A stretch of DNA of 35,136 nucleotides, from positions 167,491 to 202,626 of the forward strand of contig DUBN01000078.1 of NCBI GenBank assembly GCA_012960315.1, given 5' to 3'. Below, in pieces: positions 1 to 7,883 of the stretch (position 1 is its first letter; the number at the start of each line of letters is the position of its first letter). This DNA is from Acidimicrobiia bacterium. GTDB lineage: Bacteria; Actinomycetota; Acidimicrobiia; Acidimicrobiales; Poriferisodalaceae. Below the pieces are notes generated by a model. The model was given only the letters and a program-made list of their open reading frames with translations. It made no database searches and had not been told where the DNA came from. The position numbers and the translations under genes are program-made.

Positions 1-291
1 ATGATCACCCATGGTTTTCTGGGTGACTTCTAAGGGCACCTGATTCCACCGAGCCCCGTGACTGACGACATAGCGACCGGTGTAATAGCTCATCCGAGAC
101 GACCCGCACACGGCACCGTTCACGAAAGCTCGGTCGAAGCGGACGCCTTTCCCGGCGAGACGGTCGATGTTGGGAGTTTCCAAGCAAGGGTGGTCAGAGC
201 ATCCCAGCGCGTCCCAACGCAATTGGTCACACATGATGAAAAGAACATTGCGCAACGCGGAGTCAGGAACGTTGCCCTCGGGATGGTTCAT
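1..291 (-). CDS. Sulfatase / alkaline-phosphatase superfamily hydrolase, N-terminal part (runs off window)
   Basis: The minus strand reads the first 97 residues of a type I sulfatase or phosphonate monoester hydrolase. A hydrophobic strand ends in FIMCDQLRWD (residues 18-27), the usual metal-ligand Asp region. ETPNIDRLAGKGVRF follows (from residue 38), then VCGSSRMSYYTGRY (from residue 61). Cys62 occupies the position that becomes formylglycine in active sulfatases. The motif is C-x-S-x-R here instead of the common C-x-P-x-R, so maturation is likely but unproven. The ATG at 291 shares its A with the TGA of the upstream dehydrogenase gene, so translation is probably coupled. The substrate (sulfate ester or phosphonate monoester) cannot be told from this part. 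The C-terminal three quarters lie outside the window. Confidence 0.85.
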   Translation of the reverse strand, partial: MNHPEGNVPDSALRNVLFIMCDQLRWDALGCSDHPCLETPNIDRLAGKGVRFDRAFVNGAVCGSSRMSYYTGRYVVSHGARWNQVPLEVTQKTMGDH

Positions 292-1541
292 CAATCACGA
301 ACCTCGATCAAGTCTCGATTGAGTTCCTTTATGGATCCAATGCCAGATAAGGCCATCGTGTGTTCGACACCCGCTTTTAAGAAATCCAGCACCCAATCTA
401 CGCCTTTCTCGCCTGCTGCTCCGAGAGCATAAAAGTACGCTCGCCCGATCATGCAGGCGTCAGCCCCCATGGCCAATGCTTTCACGATGTCACTTCCCCT
501 CCTCACTCCCCCATCACAAATGATCGATGTTCGGCCGCCAACTGCATCGGCGACTGGCGACACAAGATGGATCGGAGGAGGTGCGAAATCGAGCTGTCTA
601 CCCCCATGGTTAGAGAGAATCACTCCGTCTAAACCCATGTCAGCAGCTATTTCTGCGTCTTCTACTGTTTGCACCCCTTTGATCATCATCATCCCTGACC
701 AATTTTCTCGGAACCATTCGATGTCGTTCCAAGACAAAGCAGGGTCGAACTGGCTATTGATGTAATCCGCAAGTGTCACGGGTGTCGATCCATCGCCGAC
801 ATCGGCACTGCCTTTCACGTTTGCGAATTGGATCGGTTCGGCACGAAGAAAGTCCAATGTCCATCTAGGATGAAGTAGGCCGTCGATCAAGGTATCCAAA
901 CCCACTTTGGGAGGAAGACTAAAACCTCGACGAATGTCGCGCTCTCGACGTCCTAAGACTGCGGTATCGACGGTGATCATGATCCCCTCGAACCCTGAGA
1001 CGGCCGCTCGTTCCAACATCTCCTTCAGGAGAGGCTTGTCACGCCAGACGTACACCTGAAACCATTTTCGGCCATCGCTTACAGCAGCGATCTCTTCGAT
1101 AGATCGCGTACCCATTGTCGATAGGGAGTAGGGAATGCCTGCCCGTTCCGCTGCGCGGGCCACCGCTAACTCTCCTTGGCTATGCGCGATTCGGTCGAAT
1201 CCGGTAGGCGCGATCATGAGCGGCACCGGCACGTCGCTGCCGAACAAGGTGGTGGTGGTGTCGACCGACGTCACATCTCTTAAAACTCGAGGTCGGAAGT
1301 AGTAATCGCCATAGCCGGAAACGTTCGCGGCCGCTGTGACCTCATCTTGAGCAGCACCATCGATGTAATCGAAACAACCAGCGGGCATTCGCTTTTTTGC
1401 CATAGCTCTAAGATCCCCAACATCGGCGACCTTCGACAACCGCCGAAGCGTTCGATCACGTTCATATCTCCGTAAACGAACAACCGAACGCAACGTACTG
1501 ATCATCCCCACCAAGAGCCTCCGGTCTTCAACTGACTTCAT
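291..1541 (-). CDS. FMN-dependent alpha-hydroxyacid dehydrogenase (LldD / lactate-mandelate dehydrogenase family)
   Basis: A 416-residue flavoprotein of the TIM-barrel family that oxidises L-2-hydroxyacids (lactate, mandelate, glycolate) to 2-oxoacids. Visible family signatures are FDYIDGAAQDE near residue 57 (active-site Tyr59), APTGF near 111, the FMN lysine in MIKGV (Lys288), the catalytic SNHGGRQLD block (His312, Arg315) and CDGGVRRG near 342 for FMN phosphate. The open frame extends upstream to 1772, but that part runs antisense through the LigA gene and has no family match, so I start at the ATG at 1541; an ATG at 1505 is a shorter alternative. It overlaps the sulfatase by one base downstream. 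It diverges from ligA-like with only 20 nt between them, suggesting shared control. MftD of the mycofactocin pathway is a relative, but no other mycofactocin gene is present here. Confidence 0.88.
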   Translation of the reverse strand: MKSVEDRRLLVGMISTLRSVVRLRRYERDRTLRRLSKVADVGDLRAMAKKRMPAGCFDYIDGAAQDEVTAAANVSGYGDYYFRPRVLRDVTSVDTTTTLFGSDVPVPLMIAPTGFDRIAHSQGELAVARAAERAGIPYSLSTMGTRSIEEIAAVSDGRKWFQVYVWRDKPLLKEMLERAAVSGFEGIMITVDTAVLGRRERDIRRGFSLPPKVGLDTLIDGLLHPRWTLDFLRAEPIQFANVKGSADVGDGSTPVTLADYINSQFDPALSWNDIEWFRENWSGMMMIKGVQTVEDAEIAADMGLDGVILSNHGGRQLDFAPPPIHLVSPVADAVGGRTSIICDGGVRRGSDIVKALAMGADACMIGRAYFYALGAAGEKGVDWVLDFLKAGVEHTMALSGIGSIKELNRDLIEVRD

Positions 1542-1561
1542 CAACCCTAGAATCTGAGTCG

Positions 1562-1924
1562 GTGAGCCTGTACTACATGCAGAAGTTTCTGTTCGAACTA
1601 AACCGCGACGAGGAATTCCAAGCCCGGTACGCGGAGGATAGACGCGGCGCGCTCGTAAGTTTCGATCTGACAGCCGAAGAGCAACAGGCACTGATCGAAC
1701 CCGACATTGGATTACTTTTTCACCTCGGTGTAAACGGACAAATTTTGATGCACTTTGCTGCTCTGCACTCAATCGAATGGCAGGACTATTTACAACGCAT
1801 GCGCGACGGGCTGGCCGTTCATGGTCCAGTGAGAGAGGGTGTGTACGCAGTGACCGGATATGAGGGAGTCGACGCGCACTCTAGGCGCCTGGGCCAAACC
1901 AGCGACATCGAAGAGGGAGACTAA
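1562..1924 (+). CDS. LigA-like alpha subunit of class III extradiol ring-cleavage dioxygenase
   Basis: A 120-residue, mostly helical protein of the LigA family. This is the small subunit that caps the active site of protocatechuate 4,5-dioxygenase-type enzymes. The pattern YYMQKFLFELNRDEEFQARY followed by LTAEEQQAL and a GVNGQILMHFAAL stretch is typical. The start is GTG at 1562 with no clear ribosome binding site; an internal ATG at 1577 is an alternative. Only 20 nt separate it from the divergent dehydrogenase, so the mRNA may be leaderless. The large subunit follows after 2 nt, giving a two-subunit dioxygenase operon. The aromatic substrate (protocatechuate, gallate or a related catechol) is not readable from this chain. 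Confidence 0.85.
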   Translation: MSLYYMQKFLFELNRDEEFQARYAEDRRGALVSFDLTAEEQQALIEPDIGLLFHLGVNGQILMHFAALHSIEWQDYLQRMRDGLAVHGPVREGVYAVTGYEGVDAHSRRLGQTSDIEEGD

Positions 1925-1926
1925 AG

Positions 1927-2772
1927 ATGCCTTTGGTTTTTGCAGGGGTCTGCAGTCACGCACCAGGAATTGTGGGTCGAGCCGATCAAGCCGATGCATC
2001 GGCTAAGAACCGTTTGTACGAAGCTTTTGATGACATGCGCCAGCGCCTTGAAGCCAGCAAACCCGACGCGCTCATTGTTGTGGCCGCTGAGCACTTCGCA
2101 AACTTTTTTATGAACAACATGCCTAGCTTTGCCATGGGCATGGCGGACTACTACGAAGGTCCGATCGAGAATCCTGAATGGTTGGGGATATCTAAGACAC
2201 GGATTCCTGGCAACCGGTCACTATCGGAACGCTTGATTCAAAAAGTGATGGAAACAGCCGATGTCAGCTATGCCGAAGAATGGAAGTTCGACCACGGGAT
2301 CATGGTTCCTTTACATTTCTTGACCCCTAACTATGACCTTCCAGTTATTCCAACAAACATCAACTGCCAAGGCCCCCCTCTCGCTCCTTTGCATCGGGCT
2401 TGGGCTTTTGGACAGGCGTTACGAGAGGCCGCTGACTCAGTTCCAGAACGCGTTGCTCTAATCGGCACCGGCGGCATAAGCCATTGGCCAGCGACTCCTG
2501 ATAGCGGGAAAATCAACGAAAGCTGGGACCGGCAGTTCCTTGATGAATGGTCGCGTTGCGACAAAGCGGCAATGCTGTCTTACGCCGATACTCAGTCCTA
2601 TCTCGATGCCGGACAGGGGGCATTTGAAATTCGAACATTTATGACTGTGTCAGCAGCGACTGAGGGAGCTCAGGGAATTGTCCATTTCTACGAACCAATT
2701 CCGATTTTTGCTGTGGGTTGCACCATCGGGACGATAGATCTCGAAGCTCCTCAGCTACGGTCAACTATCTAA
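1927..2772 (+). CDS. LigB-like catalytic beta subunit of class III extradiol dioxygenase
   Basis: A 281-residue catalytic subunit of the LigB superfamily, which opens a catecholic ring next to the diol using non-haem Fe(II) and O2. Expected metal ligands are present: His11 in CSHAPG, His56 in AAEHFANFF and Glu234 in AFEIRTF. The likely catalytic base is His186 in GGISHWPA, and His123 sits in FDHGIMVPLHF. The start ATG at 1927 lies 2 nt after the LigA-like stop, with a GAGGGAG ribosome site overlapping the end of that gene, so the two subunits are co-translated. A class III aminotransferase follows 43 nt downstream on the same strand. Close homology to LigB is clear; the substrate is unknown. 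Confidence 0.9.
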   Translation: MPLVFAGVCSHAPGIVGRADQADASAKNRLYEAFDDMRQRLEASKPDALIVVAAEHFANFFMNNMPSFAMGMADYYEGPIENPEWLGISKTRIPGNRSLSERLIQKVMETADVSYAEEWKFDHGIMVPLHFLTPNYDLPVIPTNINCQGPPLAPLHRAWAFGQALREAADSVPERVALIGTGGISHWPATPDSGKINESWDRQFLDEWSRCDKAAMLSYADTQSYLDAGQGAFEIRTFMTVSAATEGAQGIVHFYEPIPIFAVGCTIGTIDLEAPQLRSTI

Positions 2773-2815
2773 ACCACTCACTCATCCCATCAAGACAGCC
2801 GAGAGACTGAGCATC

Positions 2816-4108
2816 ATGCCAACTACCCAGGAACTCCTAGAGCGTTACCGCGCGGTGATGCCTTCATTCGTCAATCCTCTTTACGAGACCCCCATCTCCA
2901 TAGACCATGGTCAAGGTGGGTATGTGTGGGATCTAGAGGGCAACAAATACTTAGATTTTTTCGGTGGCATATTGACGACCATGATTGGACACTCAGTTCC
3001 CGAGGTCGTGTCGGCAGTCCAAGAGCAGGCCCAAAAAGTCATGCACACCTCGACCCTTTATCTCAACGAGCAGGTCGTGTCTTTCGCTGAAGAAGTGGCT
3101 GCTGTTTCTGGCATTCCAGATGCGAGAGTGCTCTTCACGACTTCTGGTTCTGAGGCCAATGACACCGCCATCTTGATTGCTACGAACTATCGGCGATCAA
3201 ACCAAGTTCTGGCTATGCGGAACAGCTACCACGGGCGTTCCATGACAAGCCAAGCCGTCACCTCTCACCGCAGTTGGTTATCCAGCAGCTACAGCGGGCT
3301 GGACGTGCACTTTGTTCAAGGCCCCTATCGCTTCCGAAGTCCGTTCCGAGAACTTGATGATGAAGCTTTTACCCAGGCGTGTGTCTCTGACTTAGTTCAG
3401 CTTCTCGACATGACAGACGCTGGCGGGTTTGCGGCACTTATTGCTGAACCGATTCAGGGAGTTGGTGGATTCGCAACCCCTCCCGATGGGTTTTTTGGTG
3501 CTATGCACAAAGTGCTGTCCGCTAACGAGATTTTGTTCATTAGTGACGAAGTGCAGACCGGCTGGGGACGCACCGGCGACCATTTCTGGGGGTACGAGGC
3601 GCATGGAATAGTGCCCGACATACTGACCTTCGCCAAAGGTGTTGGTAATGGCATCACGCTTGCCGGCTGTGTTGCACGCGCCGAAGTTATGAACACTATC
3701 GATCGCACCCTATTCACAACCTTCGGCGGTAATCCGCTATCCGTAGCGGCAGGTCGGGCGACCCTTAGGTACGTGAAAGAAAACGACCTGCAGGCAAACG
3801 CTGCGCGGCGCGGTAAACAGATGGTCGAGCTACTCAGTGGTGAATGCGACGCCACAGACTGGGTTGGCGAGCTACGCGGAAAAGGTCTCATGCAAGCCAT
3901 CGAGTGTGTTCAGCCCGGTGGTGTGGAGCCCAACACGACAGCTGCTGCCCATTTAATTGAGGTCTGCAAAGATAACGGGCTACTAGTAGGGAAAGGTGGG
4001 CTGTACGGAAACGTGATCCGCCTCACCCCCATGCTGAACGTGACTGAAGCGGAAATGAAAGAAGGCTGCGGAATAATCGTGGCAGCGATCCGCTCGGTCA
4101 ATGGTTGA
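2816..4108 (+). CDS. Class III pyridoxal-phosphate aminotransferase (AGXT2-like)
   Basis: A 430-residue fold-type I aminotransferase of class III (alanine-glyoxylate aminotransferase 2 / omega-amino acid type). FTTSGSEAND (phosphate-binding turn) is at about 107-116, NSYHGRS near 136 stacks the cofactor ring, and ISDEVQTGWGRTG carries the PLP-pyridine Asp244. DILTFAKGVGNG carries the Schiff-base Lys274, and FTTFGGNP is the usual C-terminal loop. It probably moves an amino group from a terminal amine or beta-amino acid to pyruvate or glyoxylate in the cytosol. It lies 43 nt after the ring-cleavage subunit, so it may share that transcript. The last 11 nt overlap the convergent DenD-like gene. 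Confidence 0.9.
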   Translation: MPTTQELLERYRAVMPSFVNPLYETPISIDHGQGGYVWDLEGNKYLDFFGGILTTMIGHSVPEVVSAVQEQAQKVMHTSTLYLNEQVVSFAEEVAAVSGIPDARVLFTTSGSEANDTAILIATNYRRSNQVLAMRNSYHGRSMTSQAVTSHRSWLSSSYSGLDVHFVQGPYRFRSPFRELDDEAFTQACVSDLVQLLDMTDAGGFAALIAEPIQGVGGFATPPDGFFGAMHKVLSANEILFISDEVQTGWGRTGDHFWGYEAHGIVPDILTFAKGVGNGITLAGCVARAEVMNTIDRTLFTTFGGNPLSVAAGRATLRYVKENDLQANAARRGKQMVELLSGECDATDWVGELRGKGLMQAIECVQPGGVEPNTTAAAHLIEVCKDNGLLVGKGGLYGNVIRLTPMLNVTEAEMKEGCGIIVAAIRSVNG

Positions 4109-5030
4109 GGGTCTCTGCGTAAGCGCGAACCATCGATTCGAGGTCAGGATCGGCCGGCAGGCCTAAGTCGCGTCCTCTTCTGTCATCTAAGACCGCTGGC
4201 CAACTTCGCACTAGAGCATCAACATCAGGGTCGTATTCAAGTTCCACGAGTGACCGCGCTTCGGTGCCTCCTACTTTTTCTAACACCGCCAACATTTCCG
4301 AGACGGTCGCGCTTAATCCCGGAACCCCTACCGCTCGGTCGTCACCTAGATCATCACCGTGGACTTCAGCCAACATCTGGATACAAGTGGCTGTGTTTTG
4401 GGCCGATCCCAGCACCATCACAGTCTCCTCGCCTACGGGTACCACACTCGCTAGGCCAGCCAACGGCTCTCGGAACATCCCCGAGGCGAACCCTGAAGCC
4501 GCCGCGTTCGGGGCACCAGACCTGACAATAACTGTCGGCAGCCTTGCAGAACGACCATCAATGTGACCTTTTCGAGTCGCGTCATTGATCAGCAATTCGC
4601 CGATAGCTTTCGTCGTTCCGTAGGTACCTGACGGTGTCTGCTTCACAACATCGCCAACTTCGCTTCCTGCGGTGAAACCACCGAATACGGCCAAGGTGCT
4701 AGCGAAGACAACTTTGTGAAGATGACCGGAGTGTCGACACGCTTCAAGAAGTCGCAGCATGCCGCCGAGGTTTTGGTCAACCGCGTGTTCCCAATCCGCT
4801 TCAGCTCCCGCGCTCACGACTGACGCCAAGTGGAAGATGGTGCACGGTTCATCATTGAGCAGCGCAGGAAGGATGTCGTCGTGGGCGAGATCTCCCTGGA
4901 TGACCCGACATCCAGGGATGTCTACATCGGCGATCTCGACGACCACAATGTCGTCCGCTCCATCAGCCTGGAGACCCTCAATGAGCAGCCGTCCAAGAAA
5001 GCCAGCCCCTCCCGTCACAATTACTCGCAT
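4098..5030 (-). CDS. denD: NAD-dependent extended SDR, D-erythronate dehydrogenase (DenD)-like
   Basis: A 310-residue extended short-chain dehydrogenase. The dinucleotide site GGAGFLG is at residues 7-13, Asp48 in GDLAHDD binds the cofactor region, ASTLAVFGG carries the catalytic Ser111, and the YGTTK motif gives Tyr137/Lys141. As I recall DenD, the stretches FHLAS-VVS, YGTTKAIGELLIND, RLPTVIVRSG-PNAAAS-FASG and FREPLAG match it well. That enzyme oxidises D-erythronate to 2-keto-D-erythronate in tetronate use. The start ATG at 5030 has an AGGAAGG site. The alcohol dehydrogenase lies 74 nt upstream on the same strand. The usual DenD partners (a four-carbon acid sugar kinase and aldolase) are not in the window, so the substrate could differ. 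Confidence 0.8.
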   Translation of the reverse strand: MRVIVTGGAGFLGRLLIEGLQADGADDIVVVEIADVDIPGCRVIQGDLAHDDILPALLNDEPCTIFHLASVVSAGAEADWEHAVDQNLGGMLRLLEACRHSGHLHKVVFASTLAVFGGFTAGSEVGDVVKQTPSGTYGTTKAIGELLINDATRKGHIDGRSARLPTVIVRSGAPNAAASGFASGMFREPLAGLASVVPVGEETVMVLGSAQNTATCIQMLAEVHGDDLGDDRAVGVPGLSATVSEMLAVLEKVGGTEARSLVELEYDPDVDALVRSWPAVLDDRRGRDLGLPADPDLESMVRAYAETLNH

Positions 5031-5104
5031 ATCAAACCTTCCTGACCGGACCTCAGTCTCGGACTACCAATACGGTCTCGCCATTTCGTTCGCTGTGTTG
5101 CCGT

Positions 5105-6097
5105 TTATGAAAATTCAATCGACACTTTGAGCGCCTGGGCATCATGGGGCTCATGCGCTAGATGCATCGCTTCATCAATCTCTTCTATTGGAAAAACATG
5201 GCTGAGTAATGGTGATACATCGATGTCGCCAGTGGAAATCAGACGGAGCGCTTCTCGAAAAGAACTCGCTCCGTCTTCATCTTGCGCACCATAGGTACTC
5301 GCTGCATGAAGGCGTTTTCGGAAGAACTTATGGAACCGCATATCAATATCGGAGTCCACGCTCGGAAGCCCGAACCACATGATCCCGCCATCCATCCGCA
5401 CGTGATCTACGGACTCTCGAAAAGTCTCTGCTCGCCCAACCGCTTCGACCAGGTAGTCCACTCCATTTCCGCCGGTGACATCTCCAACGACGGTATGGAG
5501 GCTGTCGGCTTGCGCATTCACGCATACGTCAGCACCGTATTGACTTGACACTGACAACCGAGCGTCCGACAAGTCAGAGACAATAATTTGGGCCGCGCCT
5601 GCCCTCTTCAACAAATATGTCCAAAACAAACCAGCAGATCCCTGACCCATTACCGCAACGGTCTCACCCAAAATATCGCGTGGATGTTTTCGCATTGCAT
5701 AGATGACGGTGCCGAGTTGTTGAGCCATGAGTAGGTGCGCTCGTGGCAGGTCGGACTCAGGTAGCGGCACGCAGTAATTTTCGCCAACGCGCTGATATTC
5801 GTTAAAACATTCCCCCACAACCGGGTTGGGGAACGTCAAGACATGTTGGCCCTCTTCTAGTCCTGCAGCTTTAGATTCAACGATCTGCCCGATCCCTTCG
5901 TGCCCCGGGTATCCGTGCGGGCAAGGAAAGGCGTGGTTCAACCCCGCTCCCATCATCACAACATGCAAATCGCTACCGCAGATCGAAGCCATCTCACTCT
6001 TGATCAACACTTGACCATCGGCAAGAGGAGGAATCTCAATCTCCTCACACACCATCCGACCTACATCGATCATTCTTGTCGCCCGCATTTTCCCCAT
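5105..6097 (-). CDS. Zinc-binding medium-chain alcohol dehydrogenase, structural-zinc lobe missing
   Basis: A 330-residue MDR-superfamily dehydrogenase. Catalytic zinc ligands are visible as Cys40 (ICGSD) and His66-Glu67 (GHEGIG). The Rossmann glycines GQGSAG are at 151-156 and an Asp for NAD is in IIVSDLSDARL. The four-cysteine structural-zinc loop that normally follows the GHE motif is absent: the chain passes from LTFPNPVVGECFNEYQRV straight to the catalytic-domain end. It probably oxidises a secondary alcohol or polyol with NAD. The start ATG at 6097 was chosen; ATG at 6088 is possible. It is the likely first gene of a two-gene unit with the DenD-like gene and diverges from an MFS carrier across about 208 nt. 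Confidence 0.85.
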   Translation of the reverse strand: MGKMRATRMIDVGRMVCEEIEIPPLADGQVLIKSEMASICGSDLHVVMMGAGLNHAFPCPHGYPGHEGIGQIVESKAAGLEEGQHVLTFPNPVVGECFNEYQRVGENYCVPLPESDLPRAHLLMAQQLGTVIYAMRKHPRDILGETVAVMGQGSAGLFWTYLLKRAGAAQIIVSDLSDARLSVSSQYGADVCVNAQADSLHTVVGDVTGGNGVDYLVEAVGRAETFRESVDHVRMDGGIMWFGLPSVDSDIDMRFHKFFRKRLHAASTYGAQDEDGASSFREALRLISTGDIDVSPLLSHVFPIEEIDEAMHLAHEPHDAQALKVSIEFS

Positions 6098-6305
6098 GTC
6101 GTGACTTTAGATGCTCACCGTTGGAAGCGGCTCTGAAGTCATTTCGGCAGTGAGCAACACCTCATCAACCGATAGTCCTAGCTCATCGCAGAAAACCCGC
6201 CAGTGGCATATCCCGGCGGTTGTCAGCAAAGCGGGCCACAGCCACGTGGGCCTGGAAATAAGGAGAAATAACGTAACGATTGAGCATGAAGGCGCCCTAA
6301 CTGGC

Positions 6306-7754
6306 ATGGTGCGGGGAATGGAAGACAACAGTTCCCCTGGGATTTTTCGTGGTTGGGTAGTCCTAGCGGGCCTTTTCCTGACCATGGCCGTCACTTCAGG
6401 GCTGGGGTTTTACGCTCAGGGGGTTTTTCTAGACGCCCTTGTAGTTGAGCAGGGTTTCAGTGTTGGTGTCGCGGGGGCAGGCACGGGGATATTTTTCGCC
6501 ACCTCCGGGGTAGGTGGCTACTACGCCGGTCGACTACTAGCAATTTTCGACGCGCGGCTAGTAATGACAGTCGGGTCGCTCATCGGGGCCACTGGGTTGG
6601 CGCTCCTAGGTCAAGTTCGAAACGTACCCCAAATGGTCCTCGTGATGATCATCTTTGGCCTGGGTTTTGCGCTTACAAGTCTGGTTCCTAGCTCCGCAAT
6701 TGTTACTCGCTGGTTTGTGCGTAAACGATCAGTGGCTCTGTCCATCGCGTCTTCTGGTCTCTCACTCGGAGGAATAGCTCTCAGCCCAGTTGTCGCGACC
6801 ATCGTTGATGCTGACTCAATGATTTATTGGGCTCCCCGGCTAGCCATCGCATTCCTTGTTGGAATGCTGCCCGCGGTTCTGTTTTTGATTCGTGGTGCTC
6901 CGGAACCTATGGGACTCCGGCCCGACGGCGACCCACCGCTCGCTTCTGGAGAGCTTCCAAGTCCGCCCGATGGGGTTGACTTTAAGACCGCCGTGCGGTC
7001 TCGGTATTTCGCCCTCATCTCAATGACGTTCATCATCTGTATGGCAGCCCAGGTGGGGGCCATCCAACACACCTTCAAGATGACGAAAGATCGCATCGAT
7101 ATTGACACCGCTCGCGCTGTACTGATGGTTTTGAGCGCTACCAGTGTGATATCCAGAATTATCGGTGGGATTGCCGCCCTCAAGATGTCTCTCACCCGTC
7201 TCACTGTGGGCCTGCTGGTGGTGCAGTCGGCCGGCATCGGCATCTTGGCAATCGCTGATTCCAGGCAGATGATCATGGTCGGAGCGGTAGTGCTGGGTGC
7301 GGCGATGGGAAATCTACTCATGTTTCATCCCCTTCTACTAGCAGATGCTTTCGGTGTGAAGGATTACCCACGCATTTACGGAATGGGTTCGCTGATCATG
7401 GTTCTGGGGGTAGGTACTGGCCCCTTCTTAGTCGGATTGATTCACGACCTAGCGAGCTATCGAGTGGCATTTGGTGTCATCACGGGTTTCGCGCTGATCG
7501 CGATTATTTTTTTGCTTGCCGCGGGCACACCTCCAGTATTTGGGGGCGTTGACGTGGATTCCCGTGCACCTGCTGAGCCTCAAGTGAAGAGTCACGGACT
7601 CATGACATTGACTCCCCCAGATCAGATTCCATCTCCGCCTCCCCCACCTAAACGCAGGGTCGCAGTCGTCGATCGCGGTCTGGTAATGGGTGCAGAGGAT
7701 TTCCCAATTCCGAATCCGGCCAATAAAGAAATACTTCTAAAGGGCACAGAGTAA
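6306..7754 (+). CDS. MFS transporter, monocarboxylate/OFA-like, with proline-rich C-terminal tail
   Basis: A 12-TM major facilitator carrier of about 480 residues. The first helix starts at FRGWVVLAGLFLTMAV. A cytoplasmic MFS loop lies at YYAGRLLAIFDARL, with a long central loop around RPDGDPPLASGELPSPPDG. The topology and FRGWVV opening resemble the monocarboxylate/OFA group, so an organic acid from the neighbouring catabolic genes is the likely cargo. The open frame extends upstream to 6111, but that part has no membrane or family character. I use the ATG at 6306; ATG at 6318 is an alternative. A good AAGGAG at 6260-6265 has no canonical in-frame start at the right distance. The last ~60 residues are a soluble tail with a polyproline run (PSPPPPPKRR) and a basic patch. 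Confidence 0.85.
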   Translation: MVRGMEDNSSPGIFRGWVVLAGLFLTMAVTSGLGFYAQGVFLDALVVEQGFSVGVAGAGTGIFFATSGVGGYYAGRLLAIFDARLVMTVGSLIGATGLALLGQVRNVPQMVLVMIIFGLGFALTSLVPSSAIVTRWFVRKRSVALSIASSGLSLGGIALSPVVATIVDADSMIYWAPRLAIAFLVGMLPAVLFLIRGAPEPMGLRPDGDPPLASGELPSPPDGVDFKTAVRSRYFALISMTFIICMAAQVGAIQHTFKMTKDRIDIDTARAVLMVLSATSVISRIIGGIAALKMSLTRLTVGLLVVQSAGIGILAIADSRQMIMVGAVVLGAAMGNLLMFHPLLLADAFGVKDYPRIYGMGSLIMVLGVGTGPFLVGLIHDLASYRVAFGVITGFALIAIIFLLAAGTPPVFGGVDVDSRAPAEPQVKSHGLMTLTPPDQIPSPPPPPKRRVAVVDRGLVMGAEDFPIPNPANKEILLKGTE

Positions 7755-7883
7755 GAAGGCACAACAACCACCGGACGCGACTAGGAAGTCTGCTGGTGGT
7801 CTCACGCCGATTACCATTTTCTCTACCGGAGTGCCAACGAAACCTGTTCTACGGTGCAGGCCACACGGAGCTAGGAACCATTC

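Noticed and set aside
58-432. 124-aa plus-strand frame at the left edge
   Set aside because: It is antisense to the sulfatase and the end of the hydroxyacid dehydrogenase, both of which have clear motifs.
6107-6394. 95-aa minus-strand frame before the zinc alcohol dehydrogenase
   Set aside because: It runs antisense into the MFS gene and has no family character; the spacer 6098-6305 shows only an AAGGAG without a fitting start.
7767-7800. ACCACC / GGTGGT inverted repeat after the first MFS gene as a terminator
   Set aside because: The 22-nt loop is too long and there is no adjacent T-run of good quality.
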